This document shows, in pieces, positions 1 to 5,732 of a DNA stretch of 9,981 bases. Each line of letters begins with the position of its first letter. Position 1 is the stretch's first letter. Under the pieces are notes generated by a model. The model did no database searches. It saw only the letters and a program-made list of their open reading frames with translations, and was not told the DNA's origin. The DNA lies in the NCBI GenBank assembly GCA_021793935.1, contig JAJYRV010000051.1:1-9981 (forward strand). The letters are read 5' to 3'. The DNA comes from Actinomycetes bacterium (GTDB lineage: Bacteria; Actinomycetota; Actinomycetes; Actinomycetales; Beutenbergiaceae). A program made the position numbers and the translations under genes.

Positions 1-348
1 AACGGTCCCACCTCGGTTCGGTGCTACGCGGAGAACCAAAATGACGAACCGGTAGAAATTGAGGCCCCAGGCGCGAACGTGACGGTCAACAACCGCGATC
101 GGGTCCTGCTGATCACTACCGGGCCCGGCGACACTTCGGTGAACCTGCTGTGCGAAACCGACAACGGCGGAGACTTCTTCTTCGGAGAAAACTTCGGCGA
201 CAAGCTCGGTGGGATGGTCGCCCCGATGGTCATCGGCGGGATCCTAGGCTTCCTCGGCTTCCCGCTCACGATCGCCGGAATCGTGTGGCTCGTGGTGCGC
301 AACCGTGAGATCAAACGTGCCCGCGAAGGCGGCCACCCCGCGCGATAG
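1..348 (+). CDS. C-terminal part of an unidentified membrane protein
   Basis: Frame 1 is open from the first base to the TAG at 346-348, so this is the 3' end of a gene that starts outside the window; the GTG at 79 is only an internal codon. The visible 115 residues begin with a polar, probably extracytoplasmic stretch containing two cysteines (in VRCYAEN and LLCETD) and a short beta-rich segment (VTVNN, RVLLITT, TSVNLLC). A hydrophobic, glycine-rich membrane segment follows (roughly MVAPMVIGGILGFLG, then TIAGIVWLVV). The protein ends with a basic tail, RNREIKRAREGG, so by the positive-inside rule its C terminus is likely cytoplasmic. I do not recognise the family. A 57-bp gap separates it from the leader ORF of the next operon, and no terminator is visible after it. 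Confidence 0.75.
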   Translation, partial: NGPTSVRCYAENQNDEPVEIEAPGANVTVNNRDRVLLITTGPGDTSVNLLCETDNGGDFFFGENFGDKLGGMVAPMVIGGILGFLGFPLTIAGIVWLVVRNREIKRAREGGHPAR

Positions 349-361
349 CCTGTTCGTCGGG

Positions 362-398
362 AAAATAGCTGGGTACGGCCGGAACGAACTGTTACGGT
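362..398 (+). promoter_or_regulatory. Putative leaderless, WhiB7-like promoter of the erm operon
   Basis: A -10 box TACGGT (393-398) fits the actinobacterial TAnnnT consensus and ends 7 nt before the ATG at 406, so transcription could start on that ATG. The hexamer 17 bp upstream (370-375, TGGGTA) is a poor -35. An AT-rich AAAAT (362-366) sits 3 bp upstream of it, in otherwise GC-rich DNA. WhiB7-dependent promoters are known for a short AT-rich element just upstream of a weak -35, and WhiB7 regulons include erm genes. The same GTTACGG core occurs in the antiporter promoter near 4424. The WhiB7 assignment is inference. Confidence 0.5.
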
Positions 399-405
399 GT
401 CGCGC

Positions 406-468
406 ATGGGCACACTCATCACCGCGCTCGCACTCGCGCGCAAACTCACCTACCGCGACCGCGCATAG
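406..468 (+). CDS. Erm leader peptide (20 aa), putative translational attenuator
   Basis: ATG at 406 opens 20 codons ending in TAG at 466-468. The peptide begins MGTLITALALA and ends RKLTYRDRA. It is probably translated leaderlessly from the promoter just upstream. Short leader ORFs ahead of inducible erm genes encode nascent peptides that stall macrolide-bound ribosomes; known stall classes include IAVV/IFVI-like hydrophobic peptides and Arg-x-Arg (+x+) peptides. This one has both a hydrophobic ITALALA segment and a C-terminal RDR, but neither is an exact match to a characterised leader. Two of its codon stretches can pair downstream: 424-429 with the erm Shine-Dalgarno region (556-561), and the GCGCGC at 436-441 with 471-476. 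That is the arrangement expected of an attenuator. There is no SD upstream. Confidence 0.6.
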   Translation: MGTLITALALARKLTYRDRA

Positions 469-469
469 C

Positions 470-528
470 GGCGCGCTAGTGGGCCTGGGCCGGCGGCCGA
501 CCGCCAGCCCAGGCGATGTTGGCGCGCC
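470..528 (+). promoter_or_regulatory. Long GC-rich hairpin in the erm leader mRNA
   Basis: Nested inverted repeats form a long stem-loop between the leader ORF and erm. The outer arm GGCGCGC (470-476) pairs with 522-528. The central arm GCCTGGGC (483-490) pairs perfectly with 507-514. The inner arm GGCGG (492-496) pairs with CCGCC (501-505) around a four-base CCGA loop, with one mismatch between the last two stems. No T-run follows, so it is not a classical intrinsic terminator and is better read as an attenuator structure. The GCGCGC in the outer arm can alternatively pair with 436-441 inside the leader ORF, giving mutually exclusive folds. Confidence 0.6.
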
Positions 529-533
529 AGGAA

Positions 534-561
534 CAAGTCACCTTCCTTCGACTTGGAGCGC
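534..561 (+). promoter_or_regulatory. erm ribosome-binding region with overlapping stem
   Basis: GGAG at 555-558 lies 6 nt before the ATG at 565 and fixes that start codon rather than the TTG at 553. CAAGTC (534-539) is complementary to GACTTG (550-555), giving a 6-bp stem with a 10-nt loop whose 3' arm runs into the first G of the SD. GAGCGC (556-561) is also complementary to GCGCTC at 424-429 in the leader ORF. Either pairing would reduce ribosome access in the resting state. These pairings are read by eye and no folding energy was calculated. Confidence 0.45.
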
Positions 562-564
562 ACC

Positions 565-1347
565 ATGCCCCGCACTTTCCCGGGCGGACCACACGAACGT
601 GGCGAAAATCTGCTCACGCACCGCCCAACGCTCACCTACCTTGGTTCTCTCGCGGCCCGCACGAGCGGGTCGATCCTCGAGATCGGCACCGGAACGGGAC
701 TGCTCACCCGCCGACTCGCGGAACTGGGCCGACCCGTAACGACCATTGACATAGATCCCCGCAACGTGCGCCGCGCGCGCCGCCGCCTGCCGCACGTGGA
801 GGTACGCTGCGCCGATGCGCTGGAGTACCGCCTCGCCGCGGACACGATCATCGGTAACCTCCCGTTCCACCTGACCACGCCGATCCTTCGCCGGATACTT
901 CGCGAATCCGCGTGGGCCGAAGCGATCCTCCTGATCCAGTGGGAAGTCGCCCGCAAGCGCGCAGGCGTGGGTGGCGGAACGATGATGACCGGGCAGGCTG
1001 CGCCGTGGTTCACATTCGCGCTACACGGCCGGGTGCCGGCGCACCACTTTTCGCCGGTACCGTCAGTCGACGGCGGGATCCTGGGCATCTCCCGGCGCCC
1101 CGAACCGCTCATCCCCCTCGCTGAGCGGTCGGGGTATGAACGGTTCGTCCGGTCGGTATTCACTGCCCGGGGCCGAAACTTTCCACAACTCCTCGGCGGC
1201 GCCATGCGATTGCCGCAATCCGCGGCGAAGAAGGTCGTGGCAAGCGCGGGGATCCGATTCAGCCACCGCCCGCGGGATCTCACGCCGGAGCAGTGGTGCC
1301 GGTTATGGAGGGCAATGAGGGCGGCAGCCGATAAAGTGTCAACGTGA
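565..1347 (+). CDS. erm: Erm-family 23S rRNA (adenine-N6)-methyltransferase, ErmX-like
   Basis: The protein has 260 aa. Erm enzymes use SAM to mono- or dimethylate A2058 (E. coli numbering) of 23S rRNA, which blocks macrolide, lincosamide and streptogramin B binding. Visible motifs are the Erm N-terminal signature (GPHERGENLL, about residues 8-17), SAM motif I LEIGTGTG (38-45), motif II IDID (61-64), CADAL (82-86), and the catalytic motif IV GNLPF (97-101). These are followed by HLTTPILRRIL, an IQWEVARKRAGVGGGTMMT block and the FTARGR region. The QWEVARxRAGVG and MMT..PWFTF blocks are strongly reminiscent of ErmX from corynebacteria. A KsgA/RsmA 16S dimethyltransferase is the main alternative but fits the mid-region less well. 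The signature reads GENLL where most Erm have GQNFL. The gene follows a leader ORF and hairpins, and its stop overlaps the next start (GTGA), implying translational coupling. Confidence 0.88.
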   Translation: MPRTFPGGPHERGENLLTHRPTLTYLGSLAARTSGSILEIGTGTGLLTRRLAELGRPVTTIDIDPRNVRRARRRLPHVEVRCADALEYRLAADTIIGNLPFHLTTPILRRILRESAWAEAILLIQWEVARKRAGVGGGTMMTGQAAPWFTFALHGRVPAHHFSPVPSVDGGILGISRRPEPLIPLAERSGYERFVRSVFTARGRNFPQLLGGAMRLPQSAAKKVVASAGIRFSHRPRDLTPEQWCRLWRAMRAAADKVST

Positions 1348-2033
1348 ATGCACATGGCAGCGATCGGCGGACCATCGCGCAGCGGCAGACCCGGTGGGCG
1401 AAGCGCGCGGCGGACCTCCTCTTCCGCGCAAGGATCCGACCCAACTACATCTCCGTTGCCTCCGCCCTCATCGCGATCATCGGAAGTATCACGCTCGTCC
1501 TCAGCGGCCCGGCCTCCGGCACCACTCGGCCCGCGCTGCTGATCGTCACTGCCCTGTGCATCCCACTGCGGCTCCTGTTCAACATGCTCGATGGGATGCT
1601 CGCCGTAGAAAAAGGGTTGCACGAACCCACCGGCGACCTGTTCAACGAGATACCCGACCGGCTTGCTGACCTCGCACTCCTCGCCGCTGCCGGTTACGCC
1701 ACCGCGGGGCTGATGACTACCGAAGGTGGCACCGACCTCGGGGTGTTGCTCGGTTGGCTCGCCGCGTCGGGCGCCGTTGGCACGGCCTACGTTCGCACCC
1801 TCGGAGCAGCTCAAGGGGTGGGCAACTTCTTCAACGGTCCCACCGCCAAACCCGCGCGGATGTGGATCCTGTTCCTCGCGTGCATCGGTGCGATCTTCGA
1901 GCCGGAGAACCTCCGCGGAACCGCGTTGATGGTGGCTCTCACCCTCATCGCACTCGGATCCTTGGTGACGATAGTCAATCGCCTGAGACGGATCACCCGC
2001 GCGTTGCACACGGCCGGGCGGGAAGGGCGATGA
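1344..2033 (+). CDS. CDP-alcohol phosphatidyltransferase family membrane protein (YnbA-like)
   Basis: The protein has 229 aa and starts at a GTG overlapping the erm stop (GTGA). CDP-alcohol phosphatidyltransferases transfer a phosphatidyl group from CDP-diacylglycerol to an alcohol head group within the membrane. Several hydrophobic segments are visible (about 36-54, 62-79, 107-122, 131-147, 171-185, 193-210). The hallmark motif, normally DxxDGxxAR-x8-GxxxDxxxD, appears at residues 80-105 as N80..D83G84..A87V88, G97, N101, D105. The first and third acidic positions are Asn and the Arg is Val. From memory, E. coli YnbA also has Asn at both places, and the surrounding words (ALDGMLA, LNETGD) resemble NMLDGMLA and FNEIPD here, so YnbA-like is the best label. 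The substrate alcohol is unknown. The stop overlaps the next start by ATGA, consistent with one operon with the cytidylyltransferase that would supply CDP-diacylglycerol. Confidence 0.8.
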   Translation: MNAHGSDRRTIAQRQTRWAKRAADLLFRARIRPNYISVASALIAIIGSITLVLSGPASGTTRPALLIVTALCIPLRLLFNMLDGMLAVEKGLHEPTGDLFNEIPDRLADLALLAAAGYATAGLMTTEGGTDLGVLLGWLAASGAVGTAYVRTLGAAQGVGNFFNGPTAKPARMWILFLACIGAIFEPENLRGTALMVALTLIALGSLVTIVNRLRRITRALHTAGREGR

Positions 2034-3025
2034 TGAGCAGCGACATCGGTCTCCTCGACGCCACCGCCCTGCGACTCCTCGGCGGGGTCGGGGTGATCCT
2101 CATCCTCGCCACCGCGATCGCCTGGTTGCTCAGTTGGCGGCTCCGCGCGCCGAAACACGAGGAGCTACTCACAAACCTGCGCCAACGCATCTACGCATGG
2201 TGGGTCATGATCGCCGTTCTATTCGGCTCGCTTGCCATCGGAGAATTAGCCACGATCCTGCTGTTCGTCGTCCTCTCGTTGCTCGCGCTCCGAGAGTTCC
2301 TCACGCTCGCGCCCGTGCCGAGCCGGCGGGTGATGACGGCGGTGCTCATCTGCGCCGCCCTCATCCACTTCGCGCTCCTGATGAAACACTGGTACGGGTT
2401 CTACTCGGTGTTCATCCCGGTCTACGTGTTCTTGTTCCTCCCCGCCGCTGCCGCCCTCACTGGCCGCACCGCCGGGTTCCTCACCCGCACCGCGATCGCA
2501 CAATGGGCGCTCATGGTCTGCGTGTTCGCGCTCAGTTTCAACCCTGCCTTGCTCCACCTTCCCGTCGCGATCGAACAGGGCCGCGAGGTGGCCGACGGAG
2601 CCCCACTCGGCGCCGGGGGAGCAGCGGGCGGGAAACTGCTGCTATTCCTCGTCATCGTGGTCCAGGGCTCCGATGTGCTGCAGTACATCTGGGGGAAACT
2701 CTTCGGCCGCCACCCGATCGCTCCCTCGGTGAGCCCGAACAAGACCTGGGAAGGTTTCATCGGCGGGGTGCTCACCGCCACCGTGCTCGGCGGTGCGCTC
2801 GCCTGGCTCACCCCGTTCGCTCCGTGGCAGGCAGGGATGATGGCTCTCATTTCGTGCTTGCTCGGATTCGCCGGCGGCCTAGTCATGAGCTCCATTAAAC
2901 GCGACCGGGACATCAAGGATTTCGGCGCCCTGATACCCGGCCACGGGGGAGTGATGGATCGCCTCGATTCCCTCACCTTCGCAGCGCCGGTGTTCTTTCA
3001 CCTCGTACGGTATTTCTTCACCTGA
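2030..3025 (+). CDS. Phosphatidate cytidylyltransferase, CdsA family (YnbB-like)
   Basis: The protein has 331 aa and starts at ATG 2030, overlapping the previous stop (ATGA), with AAGGG at 2023-2027 as SD. CdsA enzymes make CDP-diacylglycerol from phosphatidic acid and CTP in the membrane. The C-terminal CdsA signature is clear: S288-x-K290-R291, K296-D297, PGHGG (303-307), D310-R311, D313. Upstream are SDVLQYIWGK and VSPNKTWEG, the CdsA cytidylyl-region motifs. Multiple membrane helices cover the N-terminal two thirds. Details such as RIYAWW near the N terminus and FAAPVFFHLVRY at the C terminus resemble E. coli YnbB more than housekeeping CdsA. The usual Asp of the GD pair seven residues before the signature Lys is Gly283 (codon 2876-2878). 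The pairing with a YnbA-like transferase suggests a dedicated lipid branch rather than general phospholipid synthesis. The 3' end overlaps the convergent MATE gene by 28 bp. Confidence 0.87.
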   Translation: MMSSDIGLLDATALRLLGGVGVILILATAIAWLLSWRLRAPKHEELLTNLRQRIYAWWVMIAVLFGSLAIGELATILLFVVLSLLALREFLTLAPVPSRRVMTAVLICAALIHFALLMKHWYGFYSVFIPVYVFLFLPAAAALTGRTAGFLTRTAIAQWALMVCVFALSFNPALLHLPVAIEQGREVADGAPLGAGGAAGGKLLLFLVIVVQGSDVLQYIWGKLFGRHPIAPSVSPNKTWEGFIGGVLTATVLGGALAWLTPFAPWQAGMMALISCLLGFAGGLVMSSIKRDRDIKDFGALIPGHGGVMDRLDSLTFAAPVFFHLVRYFFT

Positions 3026-4320
3026 ACCACCGCGCGCGAGAAGGTGAGATATTGACCCGCTGCGGCAAGCGCGTTCGCAGCTGCAATCGCCGCCCACACG
3101 CCTCTCATTCCGAATCTCGCGGCAGCGGGAAAACATGCGAGTGCCAGCGCGCCGTAGACGAGGGAGAAGATCATGAAGCTCACCGAGGAGCGCTTCAGTG
3201 CGGTGAGGCCGAACCCGAACACGGCCTGAACGCCGTCGAGAAGAATGGAAACGGCGACGATGGGAATAATCTGGGTGAGGATCGCGAGCACCTGCCCATC
3301 CCGGGTGAACACCGCGGCGATGGGCTGGCGGGCGGAAACGAGTATCGCCCCGAAGAGAACAAGGGCGACGGACGAGACGGCGATCGCCGCCCGCATCGCA
3401 CCGCGCCGAGTCGGGGTCGTTGCGCCCCCGGCGCTGAGAAGGGGGATGAGGGCCTGCCCGACGGCGACGGCGAAGGAGAACGTGATCCCGACCAACGCCA
3501 GCGCGACGTTGTGCGCCGCCCCCGCAGCCGCGCTGATGCGACTCGCAGCGAGCGTGGCGAGCCCGAGTACCCCGAACTTCACCAGCACGGTACCGGCCAT
3601 CGGCACCCCCACTCGGGCCTGGCGCGCGACCTCCCGCGTCACGGGCCGCCGCGCCCGTGAGGAGACGCCGGGGCGGCGGGCGAGTTCGGCGCGCAGCGCT
3701 CCGCCCGCGATGACCGCGCTGACCACCTGTGAACTCAATATCGCGGCGCCGGCTCCCGCCGCGCCAAAAGGAGGCAGGGGCCCCGCGCCGGGAACGAGGA
3801 GCAGAGCGAGGGCGGCGGAGGTTCCCGCGGCGGCGAGCCCGCTGTAGAGGACCGGCCGGGGCCGGTGCAGGCTCACGAGAGCGGAGATCGCCACGGCTGT
3901 CACTGCTGCGACGCCGACAGCAGCGGCGAGAAGCACAGGCAAGGCGCCCAACGAGGCGAGGACCTCGCGCGGAATCCCGATCCCGGCGGCAAGTACGGGA
4001 ACGCTGAGCACCGCGCCCGTACCCAACGCGCCAACGGCGAGCGCCAACCACAGCGCGTCGTGGAGGACGGCTCGGAGCCTGCCGGGATCCTCCCGCGCTT
4101 CGGCGATGAACGGCATCGAGCCGCGCACTGCACCAGTGATGGTCGCTACCGCTGGGGAGTACACGGCGCCCGCCGCGGCGAAGGCCGCGAGCGCAAGCGT
4201 CCGGTATCGCCCCAACGCGGCCGAACTCACCATCGCGCTAGCGGAGGCGGCGGCCATCGACAGATACAGGGGAACTGCCACCCCAAGGAGGCGGATGACA
4301 TGCCCGCCGACCTCAGCCAC
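2998..4320 (-). CDS. MATE-family efflux/flippase membrane protein
   Basis: The protein has 440 aa, starts at a GTG (complement of 4318-4320) with a G-rich stretch (GCGGGGG) just upstream, and ends at 2998. MATE transporters are 12-helix antiporters that export cationic drugs and dyes using Na+ or H+ gradients; the wider MOP superfamily also includes lipid-linked oligosaccharide flippases. The hydrophobicity pattern gives about twelve segments in two halves. The start of the second half, VGVPMAGTVLVKFGVLGLATLAASRISAAAGAAHN (residues about 238-272), is MATE-like (P...G, then ag.ig..a.AAH). The segment DGVQAVFGFGLTALKRSS resembles the MATE dG.q.v..G.lrg.g word. It is unusually rich in Ala and Val. 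A drug-efflux role would fit the neighbouring erm gene, but the substrate cannot be read from the sequence. It converges on the CdsA-like gene with a 28-bp overlap and no visible terminator. Confidence 0.75.
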   Translation of the reverse strand: MAEVGGHVIRLLGVAVPLYLSMAAASASAMVSSAALGRYRTLALAAFAAAGAVYSPAVATITGAVRGSMPFIAEAREDPGRLRAVLHDALWLALAVGALGTGAVLSVPVLAAGIGIPREVLASLGALPVLLAAAVGVAAVTAVAISALVSLHRPRPVLYSGLAAAGTSAALALLLVPGAGPLPPFGAAGAGAAILSSQVVSAVIAGGALRAELARRPGVSSRARRPVTREVARQARVGVPMAGTVLVKFGVLGLATLAASRISAAAGAAHNVALALVGITFSFAVAVGQALIPLLSAGGATTPTRRGAMRAAIAVSSVALVLFGAILVSARQPIAAVFTRDGQVLAILTQIIPIVAVSILLDGVQAVFGFGLTALKRSSVSFMIFSLVYGALALACFPAAARFGMRGVWAAIAAANALAAAGQYLTFSRAVVQVKKYRTR

Positions 4321-4365
4321 CTACCCCCGCTTCCCACGTCGCCCGCGTGAGGACCTTTCCTGCGA

Positions 4366-4371
4366 ATGGTA
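4366..4371 (-). promoter_or_regulatory. Possible -10 box for the MATE gene
   Basis: On the minus strand TACCAT (complement of 4366-4371) matches TAnnnT and lies about 45 nt upstream of the GTG start. No convincing -35 is present at the expected distance (GTGCTG). It is the best candidate in the 146-bp divergent intergenic region. Confidence 0.3.
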
Positions 4372-4400
4372 CCGCCGGAGGTGGCGCACAGCACAGAGGT

Positions 4401-4429
4401 TTGGCCGATCCGTTCGCCTTGGTTACGGT
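4401..4429 (+). promoter_or_regulatory. Promoter of the cation:proton antiporter gene
   Basis: TTGGCC (4401-4406) and TACGGT (4424-4429) are separated by exactly 17 bp and resemble a housekeeping sigma-70-type promoter. Transcription would start near 4436, giving a 5' UTR of about 30 nt that contains the SD GGGGAAG (4457-4463). Confidence 0.55.
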
Positions 4430-4466
4430 GGATCACTTAAATCCCTCCCACCGATCGGGGAAGAAC

Positions 4467-5732
4467 ATGATCGAATTCGATGTCTACCTCGCCATCACGG
4501 CGCTGAGCGGGCTCGTCATTGTCTCCTACGTCTTCTCAATCCTCAGCGCCCGCACCCGCATCCCCACGGTGCTCATGCTGCTGCTGCTCGGGGTCGGCAT
4601 CCGGGAAATCACGATGGCCGCGGGCCACTACGTGGAGATTCCCCTCGACTTCATCCAGTTCTTTGGGGTGTTGGGCCTCATCCTCATCCTTCTCGAGGCG
4701 GGTCTCGACCTCAATATCCATCGGGAGAAACTGCCACTGATCGGGCGGGCAACGGGATCGGCGGCGTTCGTGCTCAGCCTTTCGGTCGTTCTTATCGCGG
4801 TGATCATCCAACTCACCTTCGCCCAGGGGTGGTTGCTGAGCTTCATCTACGCCGCCCCACTTGCGGTGATCTCCTCCACCATCGTCGCCTCCTCAATCTC
4901 CTACTTGAGTGAGGATAAGCGCGAGTTCCTCACCTACGAGTCGGCACTTTCGGACATCTTCGGGATTCTACTGTTCAACGTCCTCGTCGCCGGCCAGGGC
5001 TTCTCGGTGGGAATGATCGCCCTGAACATTGGCAGCATCGCGCTGGCGTTGCTGTTGTCGGTGGTCGTCTCGGTCATCCTGCTGTTCCTCCTCGCTCGCG
5101 TGAAGGTGAACATCAAGGCGTTCCTCATCCTGCCGGTGCTGCTGCTCGTGTACTCGGTCGGGCAGATCTGGCAGATCCCCACCCTTCTCACGGTGCTCAT
5201 CTTCGGGCTCATCATCAACAATTGGCGGCAACCGAAGCTCCACCCGCTGCACCGGCGGCTGGGGATCAAGAACGTGGAGAATGCCGCCGAAACGGTGAAG
5301 TCGGTGACCTCCGAGGCCGCGTTCCTCATCCGAACGGTATTCTTCACGCTGTTCGGATACATGATCGACGTGCGTTCGCTGTTCGATCTGCGCGTGCTCG
5401 GGGTCGGCAGCGCGATCGTTGCCGCGATTTTCCTCGCCCGCTACGTCTATCTTCGCGTCTTCCTGCGCGCCCACGTGCTGCCGGAGTTGTTCTTCGCCCC
5501 GCGCGGCCTGGTGACGATCGTGTTGTTCTACTCGATCCCCGCGGGGTTGAACCTCGACGGTTTCGACGACGGCGTCGTGTTCTTCGTCGTCATGGTCACC
5601 ACCGTCATCATGATGGTGGGCAGCGTCTTCTTCACTCCGAGCCACGCGACGCGGGAGGCGGAGAATTCAGGTAAGGAGCCCGGTGGGGCTCAGACTCGCG
5701 TCAGCTCACCGCGAGCGGCGGCAAAACGCTGA
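4467..5732 (+). CDS. Cation:proton antiporter (CPA superfamily)
   Basis: The protein has 421 aa. The start is ATG 4467, preceded by GGGGAAG four nt upstream; the frame is open further upstream but lacks hydrophobic or conserved residues there. These proteins exchange Na+ or K+ for H+ across the membrane. About 11-12 hydrophobic segments cover the first 400 residues. Recognisable CPA features are LLEAGLDLN (about 75-83), the unwound-helix region PLAVISSTIVASS (131-143), and YESALSDIFGILLF (157-170), with D163 at the position of the ion-binding Asp. LFFAPRGLVTIVLFYSIP near the C terminus resembles the NhaP-type APRGlv motif. The residue before D163 is Ser, where CPA1 usually has Asn (ND) and CPA2 Asp (DD), so the subfamily is unclear. 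The C-terminal 30 residues are polar and do not resemble a large TrkA-N domain. The gene is divergent from MATE, and its 3' end overlaps the metal ATPase by 43 bp. Confidence 0.82.
   Translation: MIEFDVYLAITALSGLVIVSYVFSILSARTRIPTVLMLLLLGVGIREITMAAGHYVEIPLDFIQFFGVLGLILILLEAGLDLNIHREKLPLIGRATGSAAFVLSLSVVLIAVIIQLTFAQGWLLSFIYAAPLAVISSTIVASSISYLSEDKREFLTYESALSDIFGILLFNVLVAGQGFSVGMIALNIGSIALALLLSVVVSVILLFLLARVKVNIKAFLILPVLLLVYSVGQIWQIPTLLTVLIFGLIINNWRQPKLHPLHRRLGIKNVENAAETVKSVTSEAAFLIRTVFFTLFGYMIDVRSLFDLRVLGVGSAIVAAIFLARYVYLRVFLRAHVLPELFFAPRGLVTIVLFYSIPAGLNLDGFDDGVVFFVVMVTTVIMMVGSVFFTPSHATREAENSGKEPGGAQTRVSSPRAAAKR
5676..5691 (-). terminator. Short hairpin at the 3' end of the metal ATPase gene
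   Basis: GAGCCC (5676-5681) and GGGCTC (5686-5691) form a 6-bp stem with a 4-nt loop overlapping the ATPase stop codon. No T-run follows on either strand, so it is at best a weak or Rho-assisted stop in the convergent 3' overlap. Confidence 0.25.

Noticed and set aside
470..528. The hairpin as a simple intrinsic terminator of the upstream gene
   Set aside because: No T-run follows, and it lies between a leader ORF and erm with alternative pairings, so an attenuator role is more likely.
553..564. TTG at 553 as the erm start
   Set aside because: The TTG overlaps the SD GGAG itself; ATG 565 has that SD at proper spacing.
636..2009. 457-aa minus-strand open frame across erm and the YnbA-like gene
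   Set aside because: Low-complexity Arg/Gly/Glu-rich translation with no domain, lying antisense to two well-supported genes; it is a shadow of GC-rich codon bias.
2879..4051. 390-aa minus-strand open frame overlapping the MATE gene in another frame
   Set aside because: Very Arg-rich with no hydrophobic pattern or motif, while the alternative frame encodes a clear 12-helix transporter.
4347..4466. Upstream extension of the antiporter to 4347
   Set aside because: It would run through the promoter (4401-4429), and the extra residues are polar and unlike any antiporter N terminus; ATG 4467 has an SD.
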